Positions 8,479 to 16,784 of a stretch of 64,000 bases of DNA are shown piece after piece. Where the stretch lies: assembly GCF_039839275.1 (NCBI RefSeq), contig NZ_JBDOQP010000002.1, positions 930,001 through 994,000 on the forward strand. The letters are read 5' to 3'. Every line of letters starts with the position of its first letter. Within the stretch, counting starts at the first letter, position 1. Source of the stretch: Aerobium sp039839275 (GTDB lineage Bacteria > Pseudomonadota > Alphaproteobacteria > Rhizobiales > Rhizobiaceae). The position numbers and the translations under genes were made by a program. The notes beneath the pieces were generated by a model, which had not been told where the DNA came from, ran no database searches, and worked only from the letters and a program-made list of their open reading frames with translations.

Positions 8479-9915
8479 ATGGTTTCCAACTCTGCCAAGA
8501 CTGCAAAGCTCAACGCCTTCCCCGTATTCATGCGGGTGGAGGACCGTACCGTCGTGATCGTCGGCGAAGGTGAGGAGGCGCTTGCCAAGGCGCGCCTGCT
8601 TGGCCAGTCGGCGGCACGACTGCAGATCGTCGCTGACGGACCGGAGAGCGATCTCGTGCGCTGGGCGGCAGACAATGACGCCGAACTCGTCGATGCCGGC
8701 TGGAACTTCGCGTTCCTCGAGAAGGCCGTGCTCGTCTTCGCGGCAACCGGGGACGAAGCGCGCGACATGCAGGTCGTCGCAGACGCCAGGCAAGCCGGCA
8801 TCCCGGTGAATGCGGTCGATCGGCCAGAACTCTGCGACTTCTTCACGCCGGCCCTCGTCAATCGCGCGCCTGTTGCCGTGGCGATAGGCACGGAGGGTGC
8901 GGGACCAGTGCTTGCACAGATGATCCGCGCCCGCATCGACCGCATGCTGCCGCCCTCGCTTGGGCGTCTGGCAACACTCGCAGCCGGCCTGCGCGAGCGC
9001 GTCGAGACCGCCCTGCCAAAGGGTTTCGCCCGTCGCAGCTTCTGGCGTGATTTCTTCGGCGGTGAGCCCGCCCGCGCGATCGAAGCAGGTGACGAGGCGC
9101 GTGCCGGCGATGCAGTCGACGCCCTGTTTGCGCGCGCCGGAGCGCCGAAAGGCCATGTCGCGCTCGTAGGCGCCGGACCCGGCAGTGAAGACCTCATCAC
9201 CTTGCGCGCCCATCGGCTACTGATGGAGGCCGACGTGATCGCCTATGACGCGTTGGTGCCCGACGCGATCGTGTCGCTGGGTCGCCGCGACGCCGAGCGC
9301 ATAGCCGTCGGCAAGCGAAAGGGCTGCCACTCGAAGACCCAGAACGAGATCAACGCATTGCTGGTCGAACTGGGGCGCGCCGGCAAGCGCGTCGTCCGGC
9401 TCAAATCGGGCGATCCGCTGATCTTCGGACGGGCAGGCGAGGAGATGGCGGCGCTGCGGGCCGCTGGCATCGCGCACGAGATCGTGCCGGGCGTGACGTC
9501 CGCGCTTGCGGCCGCGGCAGACTTCGAGTTGCCACTAACGTTGCGGGGCGTGTCGTCATCGCTCGTCTTCACCACCGGTCACGACCTCAAGGGCAAGTCG
9601 CTGCCGGACTGGGCCAAGCTCGCAATCTCCGGCGCCACCGTGGCGATCTATATGGGCCGGACGAACGCGTCCGAGGTGTCCAGACATCTCGCCGAAGCCG
9701 GCCTGTCGCCCGATACCGCCGTCGCGGTGGTCGAGAATGCGAGCCTTCCGTCGCGGCGCATGTTTCACGGCACGCTGGCCGACCTGCCGGCGCTGCAGCA
9801 TCGCAGCGACCTGGCCGGCCCCGTGATGACGATCATCGGTGACGCCGTGGCGGGCGCCAATTTCGACAAGTCCCAACCCCTGCGTGCGCGCATCGAAGCC
9901 GCCGCAGCGGCCTGA
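8479..9915 (+). CDS. cysG: Siroheme synthase CysG (trifunctional)
   Basis: A 478-residue fusion. Residues about 1-210 are the precorrin-2 dehydrogenase/ferrochelatase half (VVIVGEGEEALAKARLL, NAVDRPELCDFFTPA), and residues about 225-470 are the uroporphyrinogen-III C-methyltransferase (VALVGAGPGSEDLITLRA, RLKSGDPLIFGRAGEE, EIVPGVTSALAA). It makes siroheme from uroporphyrinogen III for the sulfite reductase encoded two genes downstream. Length and domain order are normal for CysG. It starts an apparent four-gene operon for assimilatory sulfite reduction. Confidence 0.95.
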   Translation: MVSNSAKTAKLNAFPVFMRVEDRTVVIVGEGEEALAKARLLGQSAARLQIVADGPESDLVRWAADNDAELVDAGWNFAFLEKAVLVFAATGDEARDMQVVADARQAGIPVNAVDRPELCDFFTPALVNRAPVAVAIGTEGAGPVLAQMIRARIDRMLPPSLGRLATLAAGLRERVETALPKGFARRSFWRDFFGGEPARAIEAGDEARAGDAVDALFARAGAPKGHVALVGAGPGSEDLITLRAHRLLMEADVIAYDALVPDAIVSLGRRDAERIAVGKRKGCHSKTQNEINALLVELGRAGKRVVRLKSGDPLIFGRAGEEMAALRAAGIAHEIVPGVTSALAAAADFELPLTLRGVSSSLVFTTGHDLKGKSLPDWAKLAISGATVAIYMGRTNASEVSRHLAEAGLSPDTAVAVVENASLPSRRMFHGTLADLPALQHRSDLAGPVMTIIGDAVAGANFDKSQPLRARIEAAAAA

Positions 9916-9932
9916 ACCGAAAGGACCTTGCG

Positions 9933-10241
9933 ATGAAGATATTGACCGCAAACCGGCTGACGGACGGCGAGGCCGTGTGGCTCGCGCCGGACCACTCCTG
10001 GGCGACGTCGATCGAGGCGGCGGACGTAGCGCAGGACACTGCGACCGAGGAAAAACTCGAGCGCGCCGGGAAGGCAGCGCTCGTCAAGAACGAAGTCGTC
10101 GATGTCAATCTCATCGACGTCGCGATCGTCGAGGGAAGCATCGTTCCCCAGCGGCTTCGCGAGCGCATCAGGGCCGCAGGCCCCACAAATCGGACAGACC
10201 TAGGCAAGCAGGCACGGCCGCAGATCGCCGTCGCAGCCTGA
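9933..10241 (+). CDS. DUF2849 domain protein of the sulfite reductase operon
   Basis: A 102-residue protein beginning MKILTANRLTDGEAVWL, the hallmark of the DUF2849 family, which in rhizobia is found between cysG and the sulfite reductase gene. The function is unknown; conserved position suggests a role in assembling or supplying the reductase. It starts 17 bases after cysG with AAAGGA upstream and ends 20 bases before cysI. No cysteines or metal motifs are visible. Confidence 0.85.
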   Translation: MKILTANRLTDGEAVWLAPDHSWATSIEAADVAQDTATEEKLERAGKAALVKNEVVDVNLIDVAIVEGSIVPQRLRERIRAAGPTNRTDLGKQARPQIAVAA

Positions 10242-10261
10242 ATACCCGGAAGGCAAGCAGC

Positions 10262-11932
10262 ATGTATCGTTACGATGAGTTCGACCACGGCTTCGTCAAG
10301 GCCCGGGTCGACGAGTTCCGCGACCAGGTGGAGCGACGGCTCGCCGGCGAGATCACGGAGGACCAGTTCAAGCCGCTGCGGCTAATGAACGGCGTCTACC
10401 TCCAGCTCCACGCCTACATGCTGCGCGTCGCCATCCCATATGGGACCCTAAACGCCCGGCAGATGCGCATGCTGGCGCATATCGCGCGCGCATACGACAA
10501 GGGCTACGGTCATTTCACCACGCGGCAGAACATTCAGTACAACTGGCCGGCACTGTCGGACATTCCCGCGATCCTTGACGACCTGGCCAGCGTCGAGATG
10601 CATGCGCTGCAGACGAGCGGCAACTGCATTCGCAACGTGACTGCCGACCATTTTGCGGGTGCCGCGGCAGACGAGGTCGCAGATCCGCGTCCCTACGCCG
10701 AGATCCTGCGGCAGTGGTCTTCGGTGCATCCCGAATTTTCCTACCTGCCACGCAAGTTCAAGATCGCCGTGACCGGTGCGGAACGAGACCGCGCCGCGAT
10801 CCAGGTTCACGACATCGGACTGCATTTGAAGAAGAACGAGGCCGGCGAGCTCGGATTTGCCGTCTATGTCGGCGGCGGCCAGGGGCGTACGCCGATGATC
10901 GCCAAGAAAATCAGGGATTTCCTGCCCGAGCGCGATCTGCTCGCCTATGCGACCGCGATCCTGCGAGTCTACAATCTCAATGGGCGCCGGGACAACAAGT
11001 ACAAGGCGCGTATCAAGATTCTCGTTCACGAGACGGGTACGGAGGAACTCACTGCCTGGGTGGAGAAGGAATTCGAGGCACTGAAGGACGGTGAACTGAC
11101 GCTGCCGTCGGCGGATGTCCGCGCCATCGAAGCCTATTTCGCGCCGCCCGCTCTTCCGTCTCGTCCGGAGGGAGAGAACGCAGTGCGACAGGCACGGCTG
11201 GACAATCGCGGTTTCGACGCCTGGCTCAAGCGCAATGTCACGACGCATCGCCATCCCGACTACGCGGCGGTGACGATCTCGCTCAAGGGCACCGGCGAGG
11301 CGCCGGGCGACGCGAGCGACGCGCAGATGGAGGCCGTGGCCGATATTGCCGAGCAATTCGCCTTCGACGAGATTCGCGTCAGCCACGAACAGAACCTGAT
11401 CCTGCCACATGTGGCCCGCGCCGACCTGAAGACCGTCTATGACCAGCTTGTCGCGCAAGGCCTGGAGACGGCCAATGCCGGTCTCATCACAGACATCATC
11501 GCCTGCCCGGGCCTCGATTATTGCGCGCTCGCCAATGCGCGCTCGATCTCGGTCGCGCAGGACATTTCACAGCGGTTCGCATCGCAGGAAAGGCAGGAGG
11601 AGATCGGCGAGCTGAAGCTGAAGATTTCCGGCTGCATCAACGCCTGCGGCCATCACCATGTCGGCCATATCGGCATCCTCGGCGTCGAGAAGAAGGGCAC
11701 CGAACTCTATCAGGTGACTCTGGGCGGCTCCGGCGATGAGCATACGTCGATTGGAGAGATCATCGGTCGCGGCTTTACCGCCGAGGAGATCACTGACGCC
11801 ATCGAGACGGTCGTCGATACCTATCTGGCATGGCGGAACGGACCTGACGAGACGTTCCTTGAAGCGTATCGTCGCCTCGGGGCTGCACCCTTCAAGCAGG
11901 CGCTGTATGGCGACGAAGCAAAGGCGGCCTGA
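10262..11932 (+). CDS. cysI: Assimilatory nitrite/sulfite reductase hemoprotein
   Basis: A 556-residue siroheme [4Fe-4S] enzyme. The siroheme-binding segment TTRQNIQYNWP is near residue 90, and the four cluster cysteines are in CPGLDYC and GCINACGHHHVG near residues 415-465. It reduces sulfite to sulfide in cysteine synthesis. The siroheme-synthase neighbour and the sulfur-associated DUF proteins favour sulfite over nitrite. The start at 10262 (MYRYDEFDHGF) is chosen because the frame is open far upstream into other genes. No cysH is present in this cluster. Confidence 0.93.
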   Translation: MYRYDEFDHGFVKARVDEFRDQVERRLAGEITEDQFKPLRLMNGVYLQLHAYMLRVAIPYGTLNARQMRMLAHIARAYDKGYGHFTTRQNIQYNWPALSDIPAILDDLASVEMHALQTSGNCIRNVTADHFAGAAADEVADPRPYAEILRQWSSVHPEFSYLPRKFKIAVTGAERDRAAIQVHDIGLHLKKNEAGELGFAVYVGGGQGRTPMIAKKIRDFLPERDLLAYATAILRVYNLNGRRDNKYKARIKILVHETGTEELTAWVEKEFEALKDGELTLPSADVRAIEAYFAPPALPSRPEGENAVRQARLDNRGFDAWLKRNVTTHRHPDYAAVTISLKGTGEAPGDASDAQMEAVADIAEQFAFDEIRVSHEQNLILPHVARADLKTVYDQLVAQGLETANAGLITDIIACPGLDYCALANARSISVAQDISQRFASQERQEEIGELKLKISGCINACGHHHVGHIGILGVEKKGTELYQVTLGGSGDEHTSIGEIIGRGFTAEEITDAIETVVDTYLAWRNGPDETFLEAYRRLGAAPFKQALYGDEAKAA

Positions 11933-11938
11933 GCTGAG

Positions 11939-12475
11939 ATGACCGAGACCACCACGCCTGCCACGACCCGTCTATGGACCAATGAAGGTTTCCGTGACGA
12001 CGACTGGGCACATGCCGAGACCGTCGATGCACTTGCCGGCAACAGCCGCGTGATCCTGCCATTGGCCGCATTCCTTGCCCTCGACGATGAGACCCGGTCC
12101 CGGCTGGGCGACAGGATCGGGGTGCATGTCATGCCCGGCGAGGCATTGGACGCTCTTGTTCCGCACCTTGGTACCGTTGCGCTGGTATCGCTGGCGTTTC
12201 CGGCGTTCAGCGACGGCCGCAGCTATTCCAAGGCGCAATTGCTGCGGGAGCGTCACGGATACGAGGGTGTCGTCCGGGCTTCCGGAGACGTGCTCATCGA
12301 CCAGATCCCGCTGATGTTGCGCACCGGTTTCAGCGAATTCGAGGTCTCCAACGAAACCGCTCTCGCCCGGCTGGGGCAGGGGCGCGTCGGCGGCATCGAT
12401 TTTCATTACCAGCCTGCCGCGACGCAGGAACCGGGCGGTCCGGCCTACTCCTGGCGGAGAGTTGCGACCGTCTGA
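11939..12475 (+). CDS. DUF934 domain protein of the sulfite reductase operon
   Basis: A 178-residue protein. The DUF934 pattern is visible in FPAFSDGRSYSKAQLLRERHGYEG and the C-terminal DFHYQPA. These proteins are coded next to sulfite reductase in many proteobacteria and are sometimes called CysX or oxidoreductase, without proven activity. It begins six bases after cysI and is the last gene of the operon. A role as electron-transfer or assembly partner is inference. Confidence 0.88.
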   Translation: MTETTTPATTRLWTNEGFRDDDWAHAETVDALAGNSRVILPLAAFLALDDETRSRLGDRIGVHVMPGEALDALVPHLGTVALVSLAFPAFSDGRSYSKAQLLRERHGYEGVVRASGDVLIDQIPLMLRTGFSEFEVSNETALARLGQGRVGGIDFHYQPAATQEPGGPAYSWRRVATV

Positions 12476-12682
12476 GACCGGCCTGGCCGACGTTCGGGGT
12501 TGCATCTGCCAGCCAGCGCTCTATATCGAGTTCAGCTTTTGGCGCCCGCCGGATTCGGGACAGGCACCGTCCGTCCATACTTTCACCGCCTGCGCCGCTT
12601 CGCCGGATCGAACCCCGATCCGCTCCCATGTCCTTCATGTTCAGCGCATGCCGGGCGAACCCGTTAGAAGTCAGGAAATCCA

Positions 12683-12946
12683 TTGCAGGTCATCGTACGC
12701 GACAACAATGTCGATCAGGCCCTCAGGGCTCTCAAGAAGAAATTGCAGCGCGAAGGTGTTTTTCGCGAGATGAAGGCGCGTCGCGCCTATGAGAAGCCGT
12801 CCGAGAAGCGGGCGCGCGAGAAGGCAGAGGCCGTACGCAGGGCGCGCAAGCTTGCCCGCAAGCAGGCGCAGCGCGAAGGCCTGCTGCCCGGCCCCAAGAA
12901 GAAGCCGGCCCGTCCGGCGCGTCCGGCCCCTTCGCAGGCGGCGTGA
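12683..12946 (+). CDS. rpsU: 30S ribosomal protein S21, TTG start
   Basis: An 87-residue basic protein: QVIVRDNNVDQALRALKKKL, then EKPSEKRAREKAEA and RRARKLARK. It is S21 with the extended Lys/Arg/Pro/Ala tail seen in rhizobia. The start codon is TTG at 12683, preceded by AGGAAATC; no ATG gives a plausible N-terminus. S21 helps mRNA binding to the 30S subunit. It is a single gene followed by a clear intrinsic terminator. Confidence 0.95.
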   Translation: MQVIVRDNNVDQALRALKKKLQREGVFREMKARRAYEKPSEKRAREKAEAVRRARKLARKQAQREGLLPGPKKKPARPARPAPSQAA

Positions 12947-12974
12947 TATTTTCAGATATTGTGAGTTTTTGATC

Positions 12975-13003
12975 CCGCCGGCCTTGAGCCGGCGGTTTCG
13001 TTT
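12975..13003 (+). terminator. Intrinsic terminator of rpsU
   Basis: A perfect 8-base GC-rich stem, CCGCCGGC / GCCGGCGG, with the 5-base loop CTTGA, followed by TTTCGTTT. It ends just before the stop of the converging small gene at 13010. Confidence 0.8.
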
Positions 13004-13009
13004 CAGCTG

Positions 13010-13204
13010 TCAGCGCGACGAGCGCGCGTTTTCTGCCTGGTCCAGTTCGCCAAGCAGCGATTTGAACTGATCGGGAATATCACCATCGAGCTTGAAGGCT
13101 TTCATGCGGCCGAGAAAGCGTCGGTTGGTGTCCGATCCGAGTTCCTTGCGGACCAAATCCTTGAGGCTTCCCTTCCGCTTCATGCTGGCCTTCTCTTCAG
13201 TCAT
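13010..13204 (-). CDS. Small protein with NepR-like C-terminal segment
   Basis: A 64-residue charged protein from ATG 13204; an ATG at 13183 has the better ribosome site (GAAGG) and would give 57 residues. The segment DGDIPDQFKSLLGELDQAE resembles the PVPDRFLDLLxQLD core of NepR, the anti-sigma factor of the alphaproteobacterial general stress response. Length also fits NepR. The usual partners phyR and ecfG are not adjacent, so the resemblance may be superficial. Coding status is supported by low competition on the other strand and by the flanking terminator. Confidence 0.6.
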   Translation of the reverse strand: MTEEKASMKRKGSLKDLVRKELGSDTNRRFLGRMKAFKLDGDIPDQFKSLLGELDQAENARSSR

Positions 13205-13307
13205 GGTTCGTGTTTCCGCGTTGTGTACAAGAACCATGGTGCGCAGCAAAAGGTTCCGAAAACCTGATATTCGCGACCATATCGGGGCATCTATGGTAAA
13301 ATTCTAA

Positions 13308-16049
13308 TTAAATCTTCTGCTTTTCCGGCTGGACGGCGGGCTCGCTCACGATGAGCGGCAGGGTGACCCTGAAACAAGCGCCGATATGCGTGTCCGGCAC
13401 AAGTTCGAGCCTGCCTGACATGCGCATGATGATCTCGCGGCTGATTGGAAGCCCGAGCCCGGCGCCACCATACGGCGCGGCTTCCCCGAGCCTGCCGCGA
13501 TAAAACTTGTCGAAGATCCTCGGCCTTTCCTCTGGGGGAATGCCGGCCCCGTTGTCGGAGACCTCGATGACATAATTCGTGCCTTCCAGGCGCGACCGCA
13601 CCTCGACCTCCGGTTTTATGGCGCCATTGTACTTGATCGCGTTGGCGATGAGATTGATCAGCACCTGGCTCAGCCGATCGGGATCGGCGGACACGCGCGC
13701 ACTCGCCGCGCGCGTGCCGGCGCGCAACAACGTGTTGTTCTGGCGCGCCAGGGCGTCGCATACACGCAGCGCCTGCTCCAGCGGTTCCTCGGCATCAATG
13801 GGGCGGTTTTCCCACGGGCGTTCGCCGCGCTCGAGCGCCGACAGGTCGAGAATCTCGTCGAGGAGCGACGTCAGGCGCAAGCTCTCGGCGTGGATCGTCG
13901 CCGTGAATCTCTTCCGGGCGGACATTTCCAGGTCCTGCTCTGAAAGCAGGATTTCGGAGAACGCACGAATGGCGGTCATCGGCGTGCGGACCTCATGGCT
14001 CACCTGGCTCAGGAACTCGTCCTTCTGAAGGTCGACCTTGCGCAATTGCCGGTTGGCGATCTCCAGCTTTTCCGCCGTGGCGCGCAATTCAGCGGAGGTC
14101 CGTTCCAATTCCTGCGAATGTTCGATGGCCTGCTGCGTCTCGTCGGCCATCTGCATGACTTCCTCCAGCGATACGGCGTCGCCGGACACCACCTTGGACA
14201 GCATCACATGTGCGGATGCCGCACCGATCGATCCGGCGAGCTCGCGCTCGAGGCGGTGAATGAAGGCCGGGCTCGGCTCCAGGCTCGTCCACGGCATTCG
14301 CGCCTGCTTGGCCTCCTCCGAAAACAGCGCCACCGCGCGGCCATGGCCCAGAACTCGTCGCGCGACGAGGAATAGATCGTCGGCTGTCGCCGATCCGCGC
14401 AACGGGCTCGTTTCGCCGGCTGCCCGGCGGAACACGTTGAGGAACAAGGCTGCCTGGACGTGCTCCAGCGCCGACTGGTTGGTAATGAGTGAGCCCACGA
14501 TCAGCACCGTGGTATTGAGAAACAGGCTCCAGAACACCGCGTGGGCAAGCGGATCGAGCCGGTCGAGCCCGAACAGCGCCTGCGGCCGCAGCCACGCGAT
14601 GCCCGCGGGCCCTTCCTCCATGATCATGGCGACCATCGGCGACGACGACGCGAAGGACGGCATCAGGCTCGACCACAGCCAGATGACGAAACCGACGGAG
14701 ACGGCGGCGATTGCCGCCTTGGTCGATGCATCGCGCCAGAATAGCCCTGCGAGGATGGCCGGCAGGAACTGCGCCACGCCAGTAAACGAGATCAGCCCGA
14801 TCGGCGCGAGGGCGTCCGATTCCCGCGTCAGGTAAAAGTAGGCGAAGCCGAGCCCCAGGATCAGGATGATCGACAACCGCCGGGCATTGAGGATCAGCCT
14901 GCGTACGCCCTGCCCGTTGCCGATGCCGTCGTCCGAGGTCAGGCGCAGCATGATCGGCACGACGATGTGGTTGGAAACCATGATCGACAAGGCGATCGAT
15001 TCCAGGATGATCATCGACGTGGCCGACGAAAAGCCTCCGATGAATGCGAAGAGCGCGAGCCCGTCCTGCCCCGCCGCAAGCGGCAGCGTCAGCGTGAACA
15101 TGTCCGGGTTGGAGCCGGCCGGCATGGTGGTGAGCCCAAACAGCGCGATCGGCAGGATGAACAGGCTCATCAGCAGCATGTAGCCCGGAAAGGCCCAGCT
15201 CGCCGTGCGCAGGTGGCTTTCGTCGGAATTCTCCACCACCGTCACCTGAAACTGGCGCGGCAGGCAGATGATGGCGGCGGCGGCCAACAGCAACGACGCG
15301 ATCCAGCGATCGCCGAACGTGTCGCTGGCGTGGATGTTCAATCCGGCGCTTTCGGCGCTGTCGAAGATCGCCTCCGGGCCGCCGCCGATATAGAGCACGA
15401 AGACGCCGACGGCGACGAGCGCCGTCAGCTTGACGACGGCCTCCAGGGCGATCGCGGCAACCACCCCGTGATGCTGCTCCTTGGCATCGACGTTGCGCGT
15501 GCCGAACAGGATGGTGAACACCGCCATGCCCGCGGCCACACCGAGCGCGAGCCCCACCTCGTCCCATCCCTCCAGACTGCCGCGGCCGAATTCCGACGCC
15601 GTCGCGATCGCCTCGATGGACGAGGTGATCGCCTTGAGTTGCAGGGCGATGTAGGGCGCGATCGCGATGACCGCGAGCACGGTGACCAGCACGGCCAGCC
15701 GGCTCGACTTGCCAAACCGGGAGGACAACAGATCCGCGATCGACGTGATGCGCTGATCGTGGCTGATGCGGACGAGCCGTCGAAGGATGAACCACCAGCC
15801 GATGAAGACGAGGGTGGGGCCGAGATAGATGGTGACGAATTCGAGGCCGTTGCGGGTGGCCGAACCGACCGCGCCGTAGAAGGTCCAACTCGTGCAGTAG
15901 ACCGAGATCGACAGCGTGTAGACAAAAGGCGAGCGCAGGAACCCGCCGGCCCGGTCACGGGTGTGACGGTCGCCGAGAAAGGCGATCAGGAACAGCAGCC
16001 CGACATAGGCGATCGCGGTGGCGATGACGAGATCGGCGGTCAGCGTCAT
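13308..16049 (-). CDS. Sodium/solute symporter-histidine kinase fusion (CbrA-like sensor)
   Basis: A 913-residue membrane sensor. Residues about 1-520 form a 12-13-span SLC5/SSF symporter-like domain (TLSISVYCTSWTFYGAVG, GFSSATSMIILESIALSIMV). A linker with coiled-coil character (SQELERTSAELRATAEKLE) leads to the kinase: phospho-acceptor His near 685 in SQVSHEVRTP, N-box DPDRLSQVLINLIANAIKYN, G1 SDNGAGIP, F box IFDKFYRGR, G2 GGAGLGLPI. It probably couples solute transport or binding to autophosphorylation. It overlaps the small membrane gene upstream by four bases and lies near a CheY-like regulator, the likely partner. Confidence 0.92.
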   Translation of the reverse strand: MTLTADLVIATAIAYVGLLFLIAFLGDRHTRDRAGGFLRSPFVYTLSISVYCTSWTFYGAVGSATRNGLEFVTIYLGPTLVFIGWWFILRRLVRISHDQRITSIADLLSSRFGKSSRLAVLVTVLAVIAIAPYIALQLKAITSSIEAIATASEFGRGSLEGWDEVGLALGVAAGMAVFTILFGTRNVDAKEQHHGVVAAIALEAVVKLTALVAVGVFVLYIGGGPEAIFDSAESAGLNIHASDTFGDRWIASLLLAAAAIICLPRQFQVTVVENSDESHLRTASWAFPGYMLLMSLFILPIALFGLTTMPAGSNPDMFTLTLPLAAGQDGLALFAFIGGFSSATSMIILESIALSIMVSNHIVVPIMLRLTSDDGIGNGQGVRRLILNARRLSIILILGLGFAYFYLTRESDALAPIGLISFTGVAQFLPAILAGLFWRDASTKAAIAAVSVGFVIWLWSSLMPSFASSSPMVAMIMEEGPAGIAWLRPQALFGLDRLDPLAHAVFWSLFLNTTVLIVGSLITNQSALEHVQAALFLNVFRRAAGETSPLRGSATADDLFLVARRVLGHGRAVALFSEEAKQARMPWTSLEPSPAFIHRLERELAGSIGAASAHVMLSKVVSGDAVSLEEVMQMADETQQAIEHSQELERTSAELRATAEKLEIANRQLRKVDLQKDEFLSQVSHEVRTPMTAIRAFSEILLSEQDLEMSARKRFTATIHAESLRLTSLLDEILDLSALERGERPWENRPIDAEEPLEQALRVCDALARQNNTLLRAGTRAASARVSADPDRLSQVLINLIANAIKYNGAIKPEVEVRSRLEGTNYVIEVSDNGAGIPPEERPRIFDKFYRGRLGEAAPYGGAGLGLPISREIIMRMSGRLELVPDTHIGACFRVTLPLIVSEPAVQPEKQKI

Positions 16050-16282
16050 GGCTTGCCATCCGCCTGGGTCGTCCCTGATGGCTCGTCATTGGGAAGCGCA
16101 CGGCTGAACCAGCGAGCGCCGCCGACAAGCAGCGTCCAAAGCACGAAGATGTAGACGGTTTCGATAGGGACGCCGAGAATGCGCGCGTCGAAGCGGAACA
16201 GCAGAACCAGCGGCGGGAGGAAGGCGATTGCTCCGAAAAGCGCGAAGAAAAAGGCTGCTCCAACGAGCTTGCGGCGGGTCAC
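16046..16282 (-). CDS. Small two-span membrane protein, partner of the symporter-kinase
   Basis: A 78-residue protein with two hydrophobic spans (about 7-28 and 38-58) and a short charged tail. Small two-span proteins often precede genes of the sodium/solute symporter family (compare DUF4212 and DUF3311 subunits), and the four-base ATGA overlap with the 913-residue sensor shows coupled translation. It may be a small subunit of that sensor. Family naming is uncertain. Confidence 0.75.
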   Translation of the reverse strand: MTRRKLVGAAFFFALFGAIAFLPPLVLLFRFDARILGVPIETVYIFVLWTLLVGGARWFSRALPNDEPSGTTQADGKP

Positions 16283-16309
16283 GCTCTCACCACCGCGCTG
16301 TCGAGGCCA

Positions 16310-16696
16310 TCAGGCCGAGCGGGCAGCGGTTTCGCCGAGCAGGGCGCGTACGCTGTCGACCACGTCGGCATTGGCATAGGGCTTGGTGACGAACTTGTCG
16401 GCGCCGAGTTCCTCGGCAATGCGGCGGTCCTGCTGTTGGCCCTTGGCCGTCAGGACCAGCACCGGCAGGCTTTGCGTGTTGCGGTCGGCGCGGATCTGCT
16501 TGAGAACCTCAAACCCGGAGCGCTTTGGAAGCATGATGTCGAGCACCAGCACACGCGGCTGCGAGCGTCGAATGGCCTCCATGACCGCCTCACCGTCCGT
16601 GACCGCCCCAATCGTCCATCCGGCCCGTTCCAGGACAAAGGTAAGCGCTTCAAGAATGCTGGGTTCGTCCTCGGCTATCAGTACGTCGATTGCCAA
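16310..16696 (-). CDS. CheY-like single-domain response regulator, TTG start
   Basis: A 128-residue receiver domain without an output domain. Acidic pocket AEDEP at residues 8-12, phospho-acceptor Asp 53 in LVLDIMLP, Thr in LVLTAKG and Lys in FVTKPYA are all present. I prefer the TTG at 16696 because GGAGGAG lies 5-6 bases upstream; the ATG at 16738 would add 14 unlikely residues and lacks such a site. It is 27 bases upstream of the small membrane gene and the symporter-kinase, so it probably receives phosphate from that kinase. Its output partner is not evident. Confidence 0.85.
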   Translation of the reverse strand: MAIDVLIAEDEPSILEALTFVLERAGWTIGAVTDGEAVMEAIRRSQPRVLVLDIMLPKRSGFEVLKQIRADRNTQSLPVLVLTAKGQQQDRRIAEELGADKFVTKPYANADVVDSVRALLGETAARSA

Positions 16697-16784
16697 ATTG
16701 CTCCTCCATTCCCTTCCTCCAAAGGGACCCCTCGTCACATAAGCGCAATGCGGCCCTCAGGCCAAGCCCTAATGAAGGGCGGGC

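Noticed and set aside
10262..11932. Reading the hemoprotein as a nitrite reductase
   Set aside because: The cysG, DUF2849 and DUF934 neighbours are those of assimilatory sulfite reduction, and no nitrate or nitrite transport genes are near.
13291..13761. Alternative frame over the end of the histidine kinase
   Set aside because: The kinase frame continues through with N, G1, F and G2 boxes; this frame is a shadow.
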